A DNA stretch of 64,000 bases. It comes from Pseudomonadota bacterium (lineage in GTDB: Bacteria; Pseudomonadota; Gammaproteobacteria; Burkholderiales; Burkholderiaceae_C). Shown here one piece after another: positions 37,348-45,985 of the stretch. The notes under the pieces are model-generated. The model worked only from the letters and a program-made list of their open reading frames with translations, ran no database searches and had not been told where the DNA came from. Position numbers and translations under genes: made by a program. The stretch lies in the NCBI GenBank assembly GCA_021808445.1, contig JAKBBP010000004.1, positions 1 through 64,000 of the forward strand, given 5' to 3'. Within the stretch, counting starts at the first letter, position 1. The number at the start of each line of letters is the position of its first letter.

Positions 37348-38850
37348 ATGTCGCTGAAGCCTCCGTCTCCGCCCTATCCCCGCTCCTTCCACGCCCTGCT
37401 GCTGGCCGCCTTCGCGCTGGTCATGCTGCCGCTGGTCGTGGGCATGCTCTACACCGCCTATGCGCAGCAGCGCCTGGCGCTGCAGACCCGCCAGGCGATC
37501 CGCATCACCGTCGACGTCACGCGTGCCACGCGCCAGGCCTCGGAGGACCTGTCGGCCCTGCAGCGCGCCGCGGGGCAGTACTACGTGCTGCAGGATCCGC
37601 AGTTGCGCGTGGGCATGCGCGACGCCCACCAGGCCCTGCAAGGCGACCTGCGCACCTTGCGGACCATGCCCTTCGATGCGCAGGAACAGGCGCGGCTGCA
37701 GCGCATCGGCGCCGCGGAATCCGCGCTGTACGAGGAACTTGGCGGCGCGGGTCCCGCGGATCTTCCGCGCTTCGATGCCTTCGCGCCGCGTTTCGCCGCG
37801 CTGGCCGCGAGCATCGACCGCATCCTGAGCGCCGGCAACCTTCTGGTGGATCGCCAGGTGGGGGAACTGGGACGCCGGTCGCGCACCCTGCGCGCGGCGC
37901 TGCTGCTGCAGGCAGGGGCGGCCTTGCTGCTGTCGGCGCTCATCGCGGCGCTGCTGTCGTGGGTGCTCACGCGCCCGCTGCGTCAGATCGATCAGGCTAT
38001 CCGCAAGCTCGGCGCCGGCGATCTTCAGCCCCAGCCGCAGGTACGAGGCCCACGCGACCTGGTGCAGCTGGGCCACCAGCTGGATTGGTTGCGCAGGCGT
38101 CTGCGCGAGACCGACGAGCAGAAGCAGCGCTTCCTGCGCCACGTGTCCCATGAGCTGAAGACCCCGCTGGCCTCCCTGCGCGAGGGCGTGGAGCTTCTGC
38201 TCGACGGCGTGGCCGGGCCCCTGAGCACCCAGCAGCGCGAGATCGGGGCCATCATGCGCGGCAATGCCCGTGATCTCCAGCAGCGCATCGAGAACCTCAT
38301 CGACTACAGCCGTGCCCAGCGCCGCCTGGACCCCCTGGTGTCGGCCGGAGTGAACCTGAACGAATTGCTGGCCTCGCTGGTTCGCCGCAACGAGCTGGCG
38401 CTGCGGTCCAAGCATGTCGCCGTGCAGATCGATGGCGAGGCCACGGCCTTGCAGGCGGACCAGGGCAAGCTCGATACCCTGTTCGAGAATCTGCTGATCA
38501 ACGCCATGCGCTTCAGTCCGGCGGCAGGCGTCGTGCGTATCCGTCTGCGAGACGATGGCGAGGCCGTCACGGTCAGTGTCAGCGACGACGGACCCGGCGT
38601 GGCCGAGCAGGATCGGGAGCACTTGTTCGAGCCGTTTTTCCAGGGGATGCGCCAGCCCGCGGGCGCGGCCCCTGGCAACGGGCTCGGGCTGGCCATCGCA
38701 CAGGAATACGCGGCGCTTCACGGCGGACAGATCCGGCTTTGTGAAAAATCCGAGGGCAGCGGTGCCTGCTTCTGCGTGCGCCTGCCCCATCTGCACGACC
38801 CCGTCCCGCCCGCCTTCGCGGCGCCGCCCCGGAACCCCACGTCCTCCTGA
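37348..38850 (+). CDS. glrK: Sensor histidine kinase, GlrK/QseE type
   Basis: 500 residues. N-terminal TM (about 15-36), a mostly helical periplasmic sensor (about 40-185), TM2 (about 190-210), HAMP, the H-box HVSHELKTPL with the phosphorylated His near 268, and the ATPase domain (NAMRFSP, DDGPGV, GNGLGLAI). The start MSLKPPSP avoids the unlikely upstream extension in the same frame. Synteny with a lipoprotein and a sigma-54 response regulator is that of the GlrK-QseG-GlrR system of enterobacteria, which senses envelope conditions. The signal here is unknown. Confidence 0.88.
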   Translation: MSLKPPSPPYPRSFHALLLAAFALVMLPLVVGMLYTAYAQQRLALQTRQAIRITVDVTRATRQASEDLSALQRAAGQYYVLQDPQLRVGMRDAHQALQGDLRTLRTMPFDAQEQARLQRIGAAESALYEELGGAGPADLPRFDAFAPRFAALAASIDRILSAGNLLVDRQVGELGRRSRTLRAALLLQAGAALLLSALIAALLSWVLTRPLRQIDQAIRKLGAGDLQPQPQVRGPRDLVQLGHQLDWLRRRLRETDEQKQRFLRHVSHELKTPLASLREGVELLLDGVAGPLSTQQREIGAIMRGNARDLQQRIENLIDYSRAQRRLDPLVSAGVNLNELLASLVRRNELALRSKHVAVQIDGEATALQADQGKLDTLFENLLINAMRFSPAAGVVRIRLRDDGEAVTVSVSDDGPGVAEQDREHLFEPFFQGMRQPAGAAPGNGLGLAIAQEYAALHGGQIRLCEKSEGSGACFCVRLPHLHDPVPPAFAAPPRNPTSS

Positions 38851-38852
38851 AC

Positions 38853-39539
38853 ATGACCTTCCTTGCGTCTTCCCAGCGTGGCTCGCGCCCGCTGTTGCGC
38901 GCGCTGCCCCTGGTGATGGCCTTGGGCCTAGGCGCCTGCGCCGCGCCGCGCCCGGGCACCGGGGTGTCCGTGCCCCCGGAGGCCTCCGGCGCGCAGCGCG
39001 CGCCCGCCACGCGGGCCGGCGCTGTGCAGCCGCCGGCGCCGGCCGCGTCCGAGTCGCCCGCCCTGTCGCCTGACAGCGTCGAATTGCGCCCAGGAACCGG
39101 CCCCCTGGGCATGCATGCCATCGCCGCCATGCTGCGCGAAGTCTCGGCCATGAGCCTGGCGGCCGCCAACCTGCGCCAGCAGCAACTGCAAGCCCTCGGC
39201 CCGCGGCGCGGCCCGGATCAGCGCCTGGAGCTGGCGTATCTGCTGATCGCGCGGGCGGCACCGACCAGCGAGGAGGCCTTGCAGGCACACGAATTGCTTC
39301 AAGGTCTGGACTTTCAGACCGAGGACCGCGCCAGTCGCCAGTTCATCCGCGTGCTGCAGCGCCTGAGCCTCCAGACCGTGGAGCTGGCGCAGACCCGCGC
39401 CGACCTCGTGAAGGCGAACCACAAGGTGGCCGATCTGGAGGACAAGATCGGCCAGATCAAGAACCTGGAGGTCCAATTGCAGAACCGTAGCCAGGAGCGC
39501 GCCCCGAAGCCCGTGCCGCCGAAGGGGGCCGTCCGATGA
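38853..39539 (+). CDS. QseG-like outer-membrane lipoprotein (positional)
   Basis: 228 residues. Lipobox LGA-C gives a lipidated C29. A Pro/Ala-rich linker (30-75) is followed by an alpha-helical domain with coiled-coil character towards the end (ELAQTRADLVKANHKVADLEDKIGQIKNLEVQLQN). It sits between the kinase (2 nt gap) and the regulator (4-nt ATGA overlap). In enterobacteria the equivalent gene, qseG, encodes a lipoprotein that activates the kinase by direct contact. That role is inferred from position, not from sequence similarity, which I cannot judge. Confidence 0.75.
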   Translation: MTFLASSQRGSRPLLRALPLVMALGLGACAAPRPGTGVSVPPEASGAQRAPATRAGAVQPPAPAASESPALSPDSVELRPGTGPLGMHAIAAMLREVSAMSLAAANLRQQQLQALGPRRGPDQRLELAYLLIARAAPTSEEALQAHELLQGLDFQTEDRASRQFIRVLQRLSLQTVELAQTRADLVKANHKVADLEDKIGQIKNLEVQLQNRSQERAPKPVPPKGAVR

Positions 39540-40885
39540 GTGACTCCGCCGCCAGCGTGCTCGTGGTCGATGACGACGCCGATCTGTTGCGCCTGCTCGA
39601 CATCCGGCTGCGCTCGGCCGGTTTCCGGCCGGTGCTGGCGGGCAGCGGCGAGCAGGCGCTGGCACGCCTGGCCGTGGCGCGCCCGCGCGCGGTGATCACC
39701 GACCTGCGCATGCCGGGCATGGACGGCCAGGCCCTGTTCGAGCGCATCCATGGCGCCGATCCCTCGCTGCCGGTGATCATCCTCACGGCCCACGGCACGA
39801 TTCCCGACGCCGTCGCCGCGGCCCAGCGCGGGGTGTTCGGCTATCTCACCAAGCCCTTCGAGGCGACGGAACTGCTGGATCTGCTGCGCCGGGCCGTGGG
39901 CGAGGGCGCGGCGGGCCAGCCCGCATCCGGCGAGCCGCGCCTGGCAGGCATCGTGACCGCCAGCCCCCTGATGGCGGCGCTGCTCGATGAAGTGGTGCTG
40001 GTGGGGGCCAGTCAGGCCAGCGTGCTGATCCAGGGCGAGTCGGGTACCGGCAAGGAGATGCTGGCGCGGGCCGTCCACGAGGCCAGCCAGCGCCGCGGCG
40101 GGCCCTTCGTGGCCATCAACTGCGCGGCGATTCCCGAGGCTCTGCTGGAATCCGAGTTGTTCGGTCACGTCAAGGGAGCCTTCACCGGTGCCGACGTCGC
40201 GCGCAAGGGCCTGTTCCAGAGCGCGGCGGGGGGCACGGTGTTTCTCGACGAGATCGGCGACATGCCGATGGCCCTGCAGGCCAAGTTGTTGCGGGTGCTG
40301 CAGGAGCGCGAGGTGCGTCCCCTCGGCAGCCAGCAGGCGGTGCCGGTGGATGTGCGCATCGTGTCCGCCACCCACCGTGACCTGGAGACCCTGATTGCCG
40401 AGCAGAGCTTTCGCGAGGATCTGTACTACCGGCTCAATGTGGTCAACCTGCACATCCCTCCGCTGCGCGAGCGCCGCGAGGACATTGCCGCGCTGGCGCA
40501 GCACTTCGTCAGCACCCTGGCGGCCAAGCATGGGCGCCATGTGATTGGTTTCGCGCCGGATGCGATGGAGGCCCTGATGCGCTTCGACTGGCCCGGCAAT
40601 GTGCGCCAGCTGATGAACGTGGTCGAGCAATGCTGCGCCTTGTGCACGACGGTGCGCATCCCGGCCGCACTGGTGTCGCGCGCCCTGCGCAACAAGCCGG
40701 TGGAGATCCTGAGCTACGCCGAGGCCAAGGATCGTTTCGAGCGTGATTACCTGATCCAGCTGATGAAACTCACGGCGGGCCAGGTGTCCGAGGCCGCGCG
40801 CCTGGCGCAGCGCAACCGGACGGAGTTCTACCGCTTGCTCCAAAAGCACGAACTCTCACCCGCGCTGTTCAAGCAGCCCGAATGA
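39536..40885 (+). CDS. glrR: Sigma-54-dependent response regulator, GlrR/QseF type
   Basis: 449 residues: receiver domain (1-125, phospho-acceptor D56 in [11 protein letters not shown]), then the AAA+ activator domain with Walker A GESGTGKE (about 167-174). GAFTGA, the sigma-54 contact loop, is at about 214-219, and the arginine-finger region follows. A Fis-type DNA-binding helix-turn-helix closes the protein ([21 protein letters not shown]). It is fully intact and co-operonic with glrK. Two boxes matching the GlrR recognition pattern lie just downstream with a sigma-54 promoter, so a direct target is probably the very next gene. Confidence 0.92.
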   Translation: MSDSAASVLVVDDDADLLRLLDIRLRSAGFRPVLAGSGEQALARLAVARPRAVITDLRMPGMDGQALFERIHGADPSLPVIILTAHGTIPDAVAAAQRGVFGYLTKPFEATELLDLLRRAVGEGAAGQPASGEPRLAGIVTASPLMAALLDEVVLVGASQASVLIQGESGTGKEMLARAVHEASQRRGGPFVAINCAAIPEALLESELFGHVKGAFTGADVARKGLFQSAAGGTVFLDEIGDMPMALQAKLLRVLQEREVRPLGSQQAVPVDVRIVSATHRDLETLIAEQSFREDLYYRLNVVNLHIPPLRERREDIAALAQHFVSTLAAKHGRHVIGFAPDAMEALMRFDWPGNVRQLMNVVEQCCALCTTVRIPAALVSRALRNKPVEILSYAEAKDRFERDYLIQLMKLTAGQVSEAARLAQRNRTEFYRLLQKHELSPALFKQPE

Positions 40886-40924
40886 CTCGGCGCGGCAGCG
40901 CAGCCGCCGCGGGCCTGCAGGCCA

Positions 40925-40942
40925 TGTCGCTCCTTGGCGACA
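40925..40942 (+). promoter_or_regulatory. GlrR-type enhancer box 1
   Basis: TGTC-N10-GACA, with arms extending to TGTCGC/GCGACA. This is the pattern reported for GlrR binding sites. Centre 40933.5, about 180 bp upstream of the sigma-54 promoter. Confidence 0.65.
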
Positions 40943-40987
40943 AAAAGGGCCTTTGGCGGCGCGGAGTTGGACCGTAGGGCTCGAAAG

Positions 40988-41005
40988 CGTCGGCCCCTGG
41001 CGACA
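40988..41005 (+). promoter_or_regulatory. GlrR-type enhancer box 2 (one mismatch)
   Basis: CGTC-N10-GACA, arms GTCG/CGAC. Its centre is exactly 63 bp from box 1, six helical turns, so both boxes face the same side of the DNA, as bacterial enhancers usually do. Confidence 0.6.
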
Positions 41006-41069
41006 AAACCCCTGCGGCGCCCCCCGCGTAGGGACTCCCGGAACCGGTTCCCAAGCAGGGGCGGATCGC

Positions 41070-41082
41070 CAAGTTCTTGAAT
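41070..41082. promoter_or_regulatory. IHF-like site
   Basis: CAAGTTCTTGAAT matches the IHF consensus (CAA-N4-TTGAT-A/T on this strand) with one mismatch. It lies between the enhancers and the promoter, where IHF bends DNA in sigma-54 systems. Confidence 0.45.
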
Positions 41083-41101
41083 TCATGGCGTAAACATGAT
41101 C

Positions 41102-41117
41102 TGGCACGGCGGTTGCT
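41102..41117 (+). promoter_or_regulatory. Sigma-54 promoter
   Basis: TGGCAC-N5-TTGCT matches the -24/-12 consensus at every position. The predicted start is near 41128, giving a 59-nt leader to the small exported protein gene. Together with the two enhancer boxes and the IHF-like site, this completes a GlrR-type control region. The 301 bases between glrR and the small gene hold nothing else that I can see. Confidence 0.85.
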
Positions 41118-41186
41118 TCAGGGGAAGGGCAAGCCGACTGACGGGCCCATCCCCGACAGGGCCGCCCACCGCAGGGAGTTCCGACC

Positions 41187-41429
41187 ATGACCCCGTTCCG
41201 CTTGAGGACCTTGACCATCGCACTGGCAGGCGGCTGCGCATGGGCGGGTGCGCAGGCCGCGGGCATGCCCCCGGAGTCCGCCGCAGCCGCCGCGCAGCTC
41301 GAAGCCCAGGCGTCCGCCGCGCCGGCCCGGACCAGCGCCGAGACGCATGCAGGTGCCGGAGCCCAGCACGGCTCGGCCCATGGTTCACCGGCGCAGGACG
41401 CGCCAGCCGCGGGCGACGGCATGCACTGA
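41187..41429 (+). CDS. Small exported His-containing protein, likely GlrR target
   Basis: 80 residues. AGGGAG (41173-41178) is 8 nt before the ATG. A signal peptide (FRLRTLTIALAGGCAWAGAQA) is followed by a mature part of about 55 residues rich in Ala, Gln and Ser. Four His lie in the last third (THAG, QHGS, AHGS and the terminal MH). Metal binding is possible. Cleavage after AQA is plausible. A Cys at 17 (LAGGC) is a poor lipobox. It is transcribed from a sigma-54 promoter and ends at an intrinsic terminator, so it is a monocistronic unit. No known family recognised. Confidence 0.75.
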   Translation: MTPFRLRTLTIALAGGCAWAGAQAAGMPPESAAAAAQLEAQASAAPARTSAETHAGAGAQHGSAHGSPAQDAPAAGDGMH

Positions 41430-41491
41430 TCGCCCCATCCTCATCGCCCGGCGGTGCACCCAGACACCGCAGGACTTCCGATCCCCCCTTG

Positions 41492-41518
41492 GCCAAGCCG
41501 TGTGCTTGGCATTTTTTT
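41492..41518 (+). terminator. Intrinsic terminator after the small exported protein gene
   Basis: Stem GCCAAG (41492-41497) with CTTGGC (41505-41510), a 7-nt loop, then a run of seven T (41512-41518). It closes the sigma-54 transcript (about 390 nt) before deaD. Confidence 0.8.
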
Positions 41519-41594
41519 GCCCGTCGCGCGCGCCTTCGGCCCATGGCGCGAGCGTGTGGCGCACAATGTCGAGCCAAGTCTCAGCTTTCCAGCC

Positions 41595-43544
41595 ATGCCC
41601 GACGTCGAATCCCAGTCCCCCGTCTCCGACGGTCCGCCCTCCGAGCCCAGCGTGGGCTTTGCCGATCTCGGCCTTCCCGAGGCCTTGCTCAGTGCGCTGC
41701 GCGACGTGGGCTACGAAAGCCCCTCGCCCATCCAGGCCGCGACCATCCCGCCCCTGCTGGAGGGGCGCGACGTGCTGGGTCAGGCGCAGACCGGCACCGG
41801 CAAGACGGCCGCTTTCGCGCTGCCCATCCTGGCGCGCGTGGATCCGTCCCGCCGCGAGACCCAGGCCCTGGTGCTGGCGCCCACGCGTGAGCTGGCCATC
41901 CAGGTGTCCGAGGCCTTTTCGCGCTATGCCTCGCACCTGGGCGGATTCCACGTGCTGCCCGTCTACGGTGGCCAGAGCTACACCCCGCAACTGGCGGCTT
42001 TGCGCCGGGGCGCGCAGGTCGTGGTGGGGACGCCGGGGCGCATCATCGATCATCTGGATCGCGGCACCCTCAAGCTCGATTCCCTGCGACATCTGGTGCT
42101 CGACGAGGCCGACGAGATGCTGCGCATGGGATTCATCGACGACGTCGAGCGCATCCTCGCCAGCACGCCGCCGCAGCGCCAGGTGGCGCTGTTCTCGGCG
42201 ACCATGCCCAGCGCGATCCGGGCCATCGCCCAGCGCCACCTGCGCGAGCCGGCGCAGATCACCATCAAGGCGCGCACGCGCACGGCTTCCGGAGTCCAGC
42301 AACGGTACTGGATGGTCAGCGGCATGCACAAGCTCGACGCGCTGACCCGCATCCTCGAGGTCGAGACCTTCGAGGCAATGATCGTGTTCGCGCGCACCAA
42401 GGTGGCGACCGAGGAGCTGGCCGAGAAGCTGGCGGCGCGCGGCTTCGCCACCGCCGCGCTGAATGGCGACATCCAGCAGGTGCAGCGAGAGCGCACGGTG
42501 CAGCGCCTGAAGGACGGTCAGGTGGATATCCTCGTGGCCACCGACGTGGCGGCGCGCGGCCTGGACGTCGATCGCATCAGCCATGTGGTGAACTACGACA
42601 TCCCCACCGACACCGAATCCTACGTGCACCGTATCGGGCGCACCGGTCGCGCAGGTCGCAGCGGGCAGGCCATCCTGTTCGTCACGCCGCGCGAGCGCTA
42701 CCTGTTGCAGGCCATCGAGCGTGCCACGCGCCAGCGCATCGAGCCCATGCAGCTTCCCAGCGTCGAGGCGGTGAACGATCGGCGCACCGCGCGCTTTTTC
42801 GAGCGTATCAGCGAGGCGCGCGAGCAGGACGAGGCCTTGCGCCCCTACCTCGCGCTGGTCGAACGCTACGAGCGCGAGCACAACGTGCCGGCGCTGGAAA
42901 TCGCCGCCGCCCTGGCCAGCCTGCTGCAGGGCGGCAAGCCCCTGCTGCTGGGAGCCGAGGAGCAGGCGGCGCGGGCACAGGCGCTGCGCGAACCCTACCA
43001 GAGTCGCGGCGTGCGCGAGGCTCGCGCCGCGGGCGAGGCGCCCCGGCCCCGCCCGTCCCGAACCGCGGCTGCCGGCGCGCCGCGCAGCCTGGAGCAACTG
43101 GCCGAGCAGGCCTTGTCGGATTTCGAGCAATCGCGCGCCGCGCACGAGGACGACGATGCACCGCGACGCAGGCGTGGCCCCGCCGGCGCGCTGAGCACCT
43201 ACCGCGTGGAGATCGGGCGCGAGCACGGAGTCGAAGTACGCAACCTGGTGGGCGCCATCGCCAACGAGACCGGTCTGGACAACAGCCGCATCGGCAACAT
43301 CGCGATTCGTCGCGACTACAGCCTGGTGGAGCTGCCGGCCGACATGCCGCGCGATGTGCTGCGCATGCTGCAGCGTCTGCGCGTGCTGGGGCGCCCCCTG
43401 CAGCTGACGCCGGCCGACGAGGGCGCCGCGCCCGCGCCGCGCGAAAGGGCGCCGTCGCGCGCCGGTGCCGCGCCACGGGCGCCGTCGCGCACCGCCGCGC
43501 CGCGCGCGAAGGCCCCGGCGCCCAGGCGCAAGCACGAACGCTGA
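41595..43544 (+). CDS. deaD: DEAD-box RNA helicase (DeaD/CsdA type)
   Basis: 649 residues. Motifs in order: Q motif, AQTGTGKT, PTRELAIQ, LDEADEML, SAT, HRIGRTGRAGR. A DbpA-like RNA-binding domain (about 545-630, YRVEIGREHGVEVRNLVGAIANETGL) makes it DeaD rather than RhlE. It is followed by a basic Arg/Ala/Pro tail. DeaD helps ribosome assembly and mRNA decay in the cold. ATG 41595 (MPDVESQ) is chosen. The frame is open to 41454 but crosses the terminator. A CACAAT box at 41562-41567 may be the promoter. Confidence 0.93.
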   Translation: MPDVESQSPVSDGPPSEPSVGFADLGLPEALLSALRDVGYESPSPIQAATIPPLLEGRDVLGQAQTGTGKTAAFALPILARVDPSRRETQALVLAPTRELAIQVSEAFSRYASHLGGFHVLPVYGGQSYTPQLAALRRGAQVVVGTPGRIIDHLDRGTLKLDSLRHLVLDEADEMLRMGFIDDVERILASTPPQRQVALFSATMPSAIRAIAQRHLREPAQITIKARTRTASGVQQRYWMVSGMHKLDALTRILEVETFEAMIVFARTKVATEELAEKLAARGFATAALNGDIQQVQRERTVQRLKDGQVDILVATDVAARGLDVDRISHVVNYDIPTDTESYVHRIGRTGRAGRSGQAILFVTPRERYLLQAIERATRQRIEPMQLPSVEAVNDRRTARFFERISEAREQDEALRPYLALVERYEREHNVPALEIAAALASLLQGGKPLLLGAEEQAARAQALREPYQSRGVREARAAGEAPRPRPSRTAAAGAPRSLEQLAEQALSDFEQSRAAHEDDDAPRRRRGPAGALSTYRVEIGREHGVEVRNLVGAIANETGLDNSRIGNIAIRRDYSLVELPADMPRDVLRMLQRLRVLGRPLQLTPADEGAAPAPRERAPSRAGAAPRAPSRTAAPRAKAPAPRRKHER

Positions 43545-43565
43545 AGCGCGGGCCGCGCGGGCAGC

Positions 43566-44801
43566 ATGCTCAACCGCCTGTGGCTGGGCCTGTTCCTGGT
43601 CGCCGCCGCGGCGGCCGCGGGGCGCTGGCTGATCGGCGGCGACGCCGGGGTGTTCGCCGCCATCGTGGCCAGCCTGTTCGCCATGGCCAGGCTTTCGGTG
43701 GAGGTGATGGTGCTGCTGTTCGGCACCTTGACGCTGTGGCTGGGCTTGCTGGCCATCGCCGAGCGCGCCCAGCTGGTGCAGGCGATGGCGCGCGCGCTGG
43801 GACCGCTGTTCTCCCGCCTGATGCCCGAGGTGCCGCGCGGCCATCCTGCGCTGGGCCTGATCACCCTGAACATGGCCGCCAACATGCTGGGTCTGGACAA
43901 CGCAGCCACGCCGATCGGCCTGAAGGCCATGCGGGAGCTGCAGGGCCTGAACCCCAGCCGCGACACGGCGAGCAACGCGCAGATCCTGTTTCTGGTGCTC
44001 AACGCCTCGTCGCTGACCCTGCTGCCCGTGAGTATTTTCATGTATCGCGCGCAGCAGGGGGCCAGCGACCCGACGGTGGTGTTCCTGCCCATCCTGCTGG
44101 CCACCAGTGCGTCCACGCTGGTGGGCCTGCTCAGCGTGGCGCTGGTGCAGCGATTGCCCTTGCGCGACGCGCGCGCGCTGGGGTGGATGGCCGCGGGCCT
44201 GCTGGCGTACGCCGCGGTGCTGGCGGGCCTGGCCTCGCTTTCCGCCACCGCCCTGGCGCACGTTTCGGATCTTGCCGGCAACCTCATGCTGTTCGGCGTG
44301 ATCATCGCCTTCCTGCTGGCGGGCGCCTGGCGTCGCGTACCGGTGTACGAGGCCTTCATCGACGGCGCGCGCCAGGGCTTCGAGGTGGCGCGCGACCTGC
44401 TGCCCTACCTCGTGGCCATGCTGTGCGCGGTGGGGGTGCTGCGCGCCTCGGGCGCGCTGGACCTGCTGCTGGAACTGTTGCGCTGGGCAGCCCGGCACGC
44501 CGGGCTGGACACGCGTTTCGTCGACGCGCTGCCCACGGCGCTGGTCAAGCCCTTTTCGGGCAGCGCCGCGCGCGCCATGTTGATCGAGACCATGCGACAC
44601 GACGGAGTCGACAGCCTGCCCGCGCTGATGGCCGCCACCATGCAGGGCAGCACCGAGACCACTTTTTACGTGCTGGCGGTGTATTTCGGGGCCGTGGGGA
44701 TCCGGCGCGTGCGCCACGCGGTGGCCTGCGCGCTGCTGGCCGATCTGGCCGGGGTGCTGGCCTCGATCGCGGTGTGCTACTGGTTCTTCGGCTCGCGCTG
44801 A
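43566..44801 (+). CDS. SpmA-SpmB fusion protein (nucleoside-recognition domain membrane protein)
   Basis: 411 residues, all-helical membrane protein. The first half resembles SpmA (LNMAANMLGLDNAATPIGLKAM), the second SpmB (ALVKPFSGSAARAM...ATMQGSTETTFYVLAVYFG). In Bacillus these are separate spore maturation proteins; fused copies occur in non-sporulating proteobacteria, where the role is unknown. It starts 21 nt after deaD and is convergent with pilU. No sporulation context is present. Confidence 0.85.
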   Translation: MLNRLWLGLFLVAAAAAAGRWLIGGDAGVFAAIVASLFAMARLSVEVMVLLFGTLTLWLGLLAIAERAQLVQAMARALGPLFSRLMPEVPRGHPALGLITLNMAANMLGLDNAATPIGLKAMRELQGLNPSRDTASNAQILFLVLNASSLTLLPVSIFMYRAQQGASDPTVVFLPILLATSASTLVGLLSVALVQRLPLRDARALGWMAAGLLAYAAVLAGLASLSATALAHVSDLAGNLMLFGVIIAFLLAGAWRRVPVYEAFIDGARQGFEVARDLLPYLVAMLCAVGVLRASGALDLLLELLRWAARHAGLDTRFVDALPTALVKPFSGSAARAMLIETMRHDGVDSLPALMAATMQGSTETTFYVLAVYFGAVGIRRVRHAVACALLADLAGVLASIAVCYWFFGSR

Positions 44802-44829
44802 GTCGAGGCTCCGAGGGGCCTGAGCAGGC

Positions 44830-45963
44830 TCAGACGATGGCCAGGTACTCGGTTCCGCTGGCCGGATCGGTCTGATCGCGCTTGCTGTCGAGCTTGATGC
44901 GCAGGCGCAGGTCGTTGACCGAATCCGCGTTGCGCAGCGCGTCCTCGTAGGCAATGGTGCCCTGTTCGTAGAGGTCGAACAGCGCCTGGTCGAAGGTCTG
45001 CATGCCCAGTTCACGCGAGCGCCGCATGACCTCCTTGATCTCGCCGACCTCGCCCTTGAAGATGTGGTCCGCGATCAGCGGGGAGTTGATCATCACCTCC
45101 ACCGCCGCCACCCGCCCGCGGCCGTCCTGGCGCGGCACCAGGCGCTGCGAGATCATGGCGCGCAGGTTCAGCGACAGGTCCATGAGCAACTGCGAGCGGC
45201 GCTCCTCGGGGAAGAAGTTGATCATGCGGTCCAGCGCCTGGTTGGCGCTGTTCGCATGGAGCGTGGCCAGCACCAGGTGCCCGGTCTCCGCGAAAGCCAC
45301 CGCGTGGTCCATGGTCTCGCGGTCGCGGATTTCGCCCATCAGGATCACGTCCGGGGCCTGGCGCATGCTGTTCTTCAATGCGGCTTCCCAGCTATCGGTG
45401 TCGAAGCCGATCTCGCGCTGCGTGACGATGCAATTCTTGTGCGCGTGCACGAACTCGATCGGATCCTCGATGGTCACGATGTGCCCACGGCTGTTCTCGT
45501 TGCGCCAGTCCAGCAGCGCCGCCATGGAGGTGCTCTTGCCGCTGCCCGTGGCCCCCACGAGCACCATCAGCCCGCGCTTGCTCATCGCCAGCTCCTCGAG
45601 CACCCGAGGCAGCCCCAGGGACTTGATGGAGGGAAGTTCCTGGGGAATCACCCGCAGCACCATGCCGACGCGCCCCTGCTGGACGAAGGCGTTGACCCGG
45701 AAGCGTCCGATGCCCGAGGGGGCGATGGCGAAGTTGCATTCCTTGCTGCGTTCGAATTCGGCGGCCTGGCGCTCGCCCATCAACGAGCGTGCGAGGGCCT
45801 GCGTGTGCTGCGCGCTCAGCGACTGAGCCGACACGCGGTGCACCTCGCCGTCGATTTTCATCGCCGGCGGGAAATCGGCGGTCAGGAACAGATCCGAACC
45901 GCCGCGCTGCACCAGGCTGCGCAACAGATCGTGGATGAATTTCGAAGCCTGGTCGCGTTCCAT
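44830..45963 (-). CDS. pilU: PilT/PilU-family type IV pilus ATPase PilU
   Basis: 377 residues. Walker A GATGSGKS, the Asp box, TIEDPIEFVH (Walker B region) and the His box (GEIRDRE, ATLHANSA) are intact. PilU is the PilT-dependent accessory retraction motor. The longer C-terminus (about 30 residues past the PilT end) and position after PilT indicate PilU. The start MERDQASKFIHDLL is chosen over upstream frame extensions. It lies 22 nt after the cyclic-nucleotide-binding gene, which separates it from pilT. Confidence 0.94.
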   Translation of the reverse strand: MERDQASKFIHDLLRSLVQRGGSDLFLTADFPPAMKIDGEVHRVSAQSLSAQHTQALARSLMGERQAAEFERSKECNFAIAPSGIGRFRVNAFVQQGRVGMVLRVIPQELPSIKSLGLPRVLEELAMSKRGLMVLVGATGSGKSTSMAALLDWRNENSRGHIVTIEDPIEFVHAHKNCIVTQREIGFDTDSWEAALKNSMRQAPDVILMGEIRDRETMDHAVAFAETGHLVLATLHANSANQALDRMINFFPEERRSQLLMDLSLNLRAMISQRLVPRQDGRGRVAAVEVMINSPLIADHIFKGEVGEIKEVMRRSRELGMQTFDQALFDLYEQGTIAYEDALRNADSVNDLRLRIKLDSKRDQTDPASGTEYLAIV

Positions 45964-45985
45964 GAGCGGTTTTCCTGGTTTCGCG

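Noticed and set aside
40886-41186. A GlmY-type small RNA as the GlrR target
   Set aside because: The transcript from the sigma-54 promoter carries a good ribosome site and a signal-peptide ORF, so an mRNA is the simpler reading. A dual role cannot be excluded.
41385-45014. A 1209-codon open frame on the minus strand
   Set aside because: It is antisense to deaD and the SpmA-SpmB fusion. Long antisense frames are expected at this GC content, and the translation has no family resemblance.
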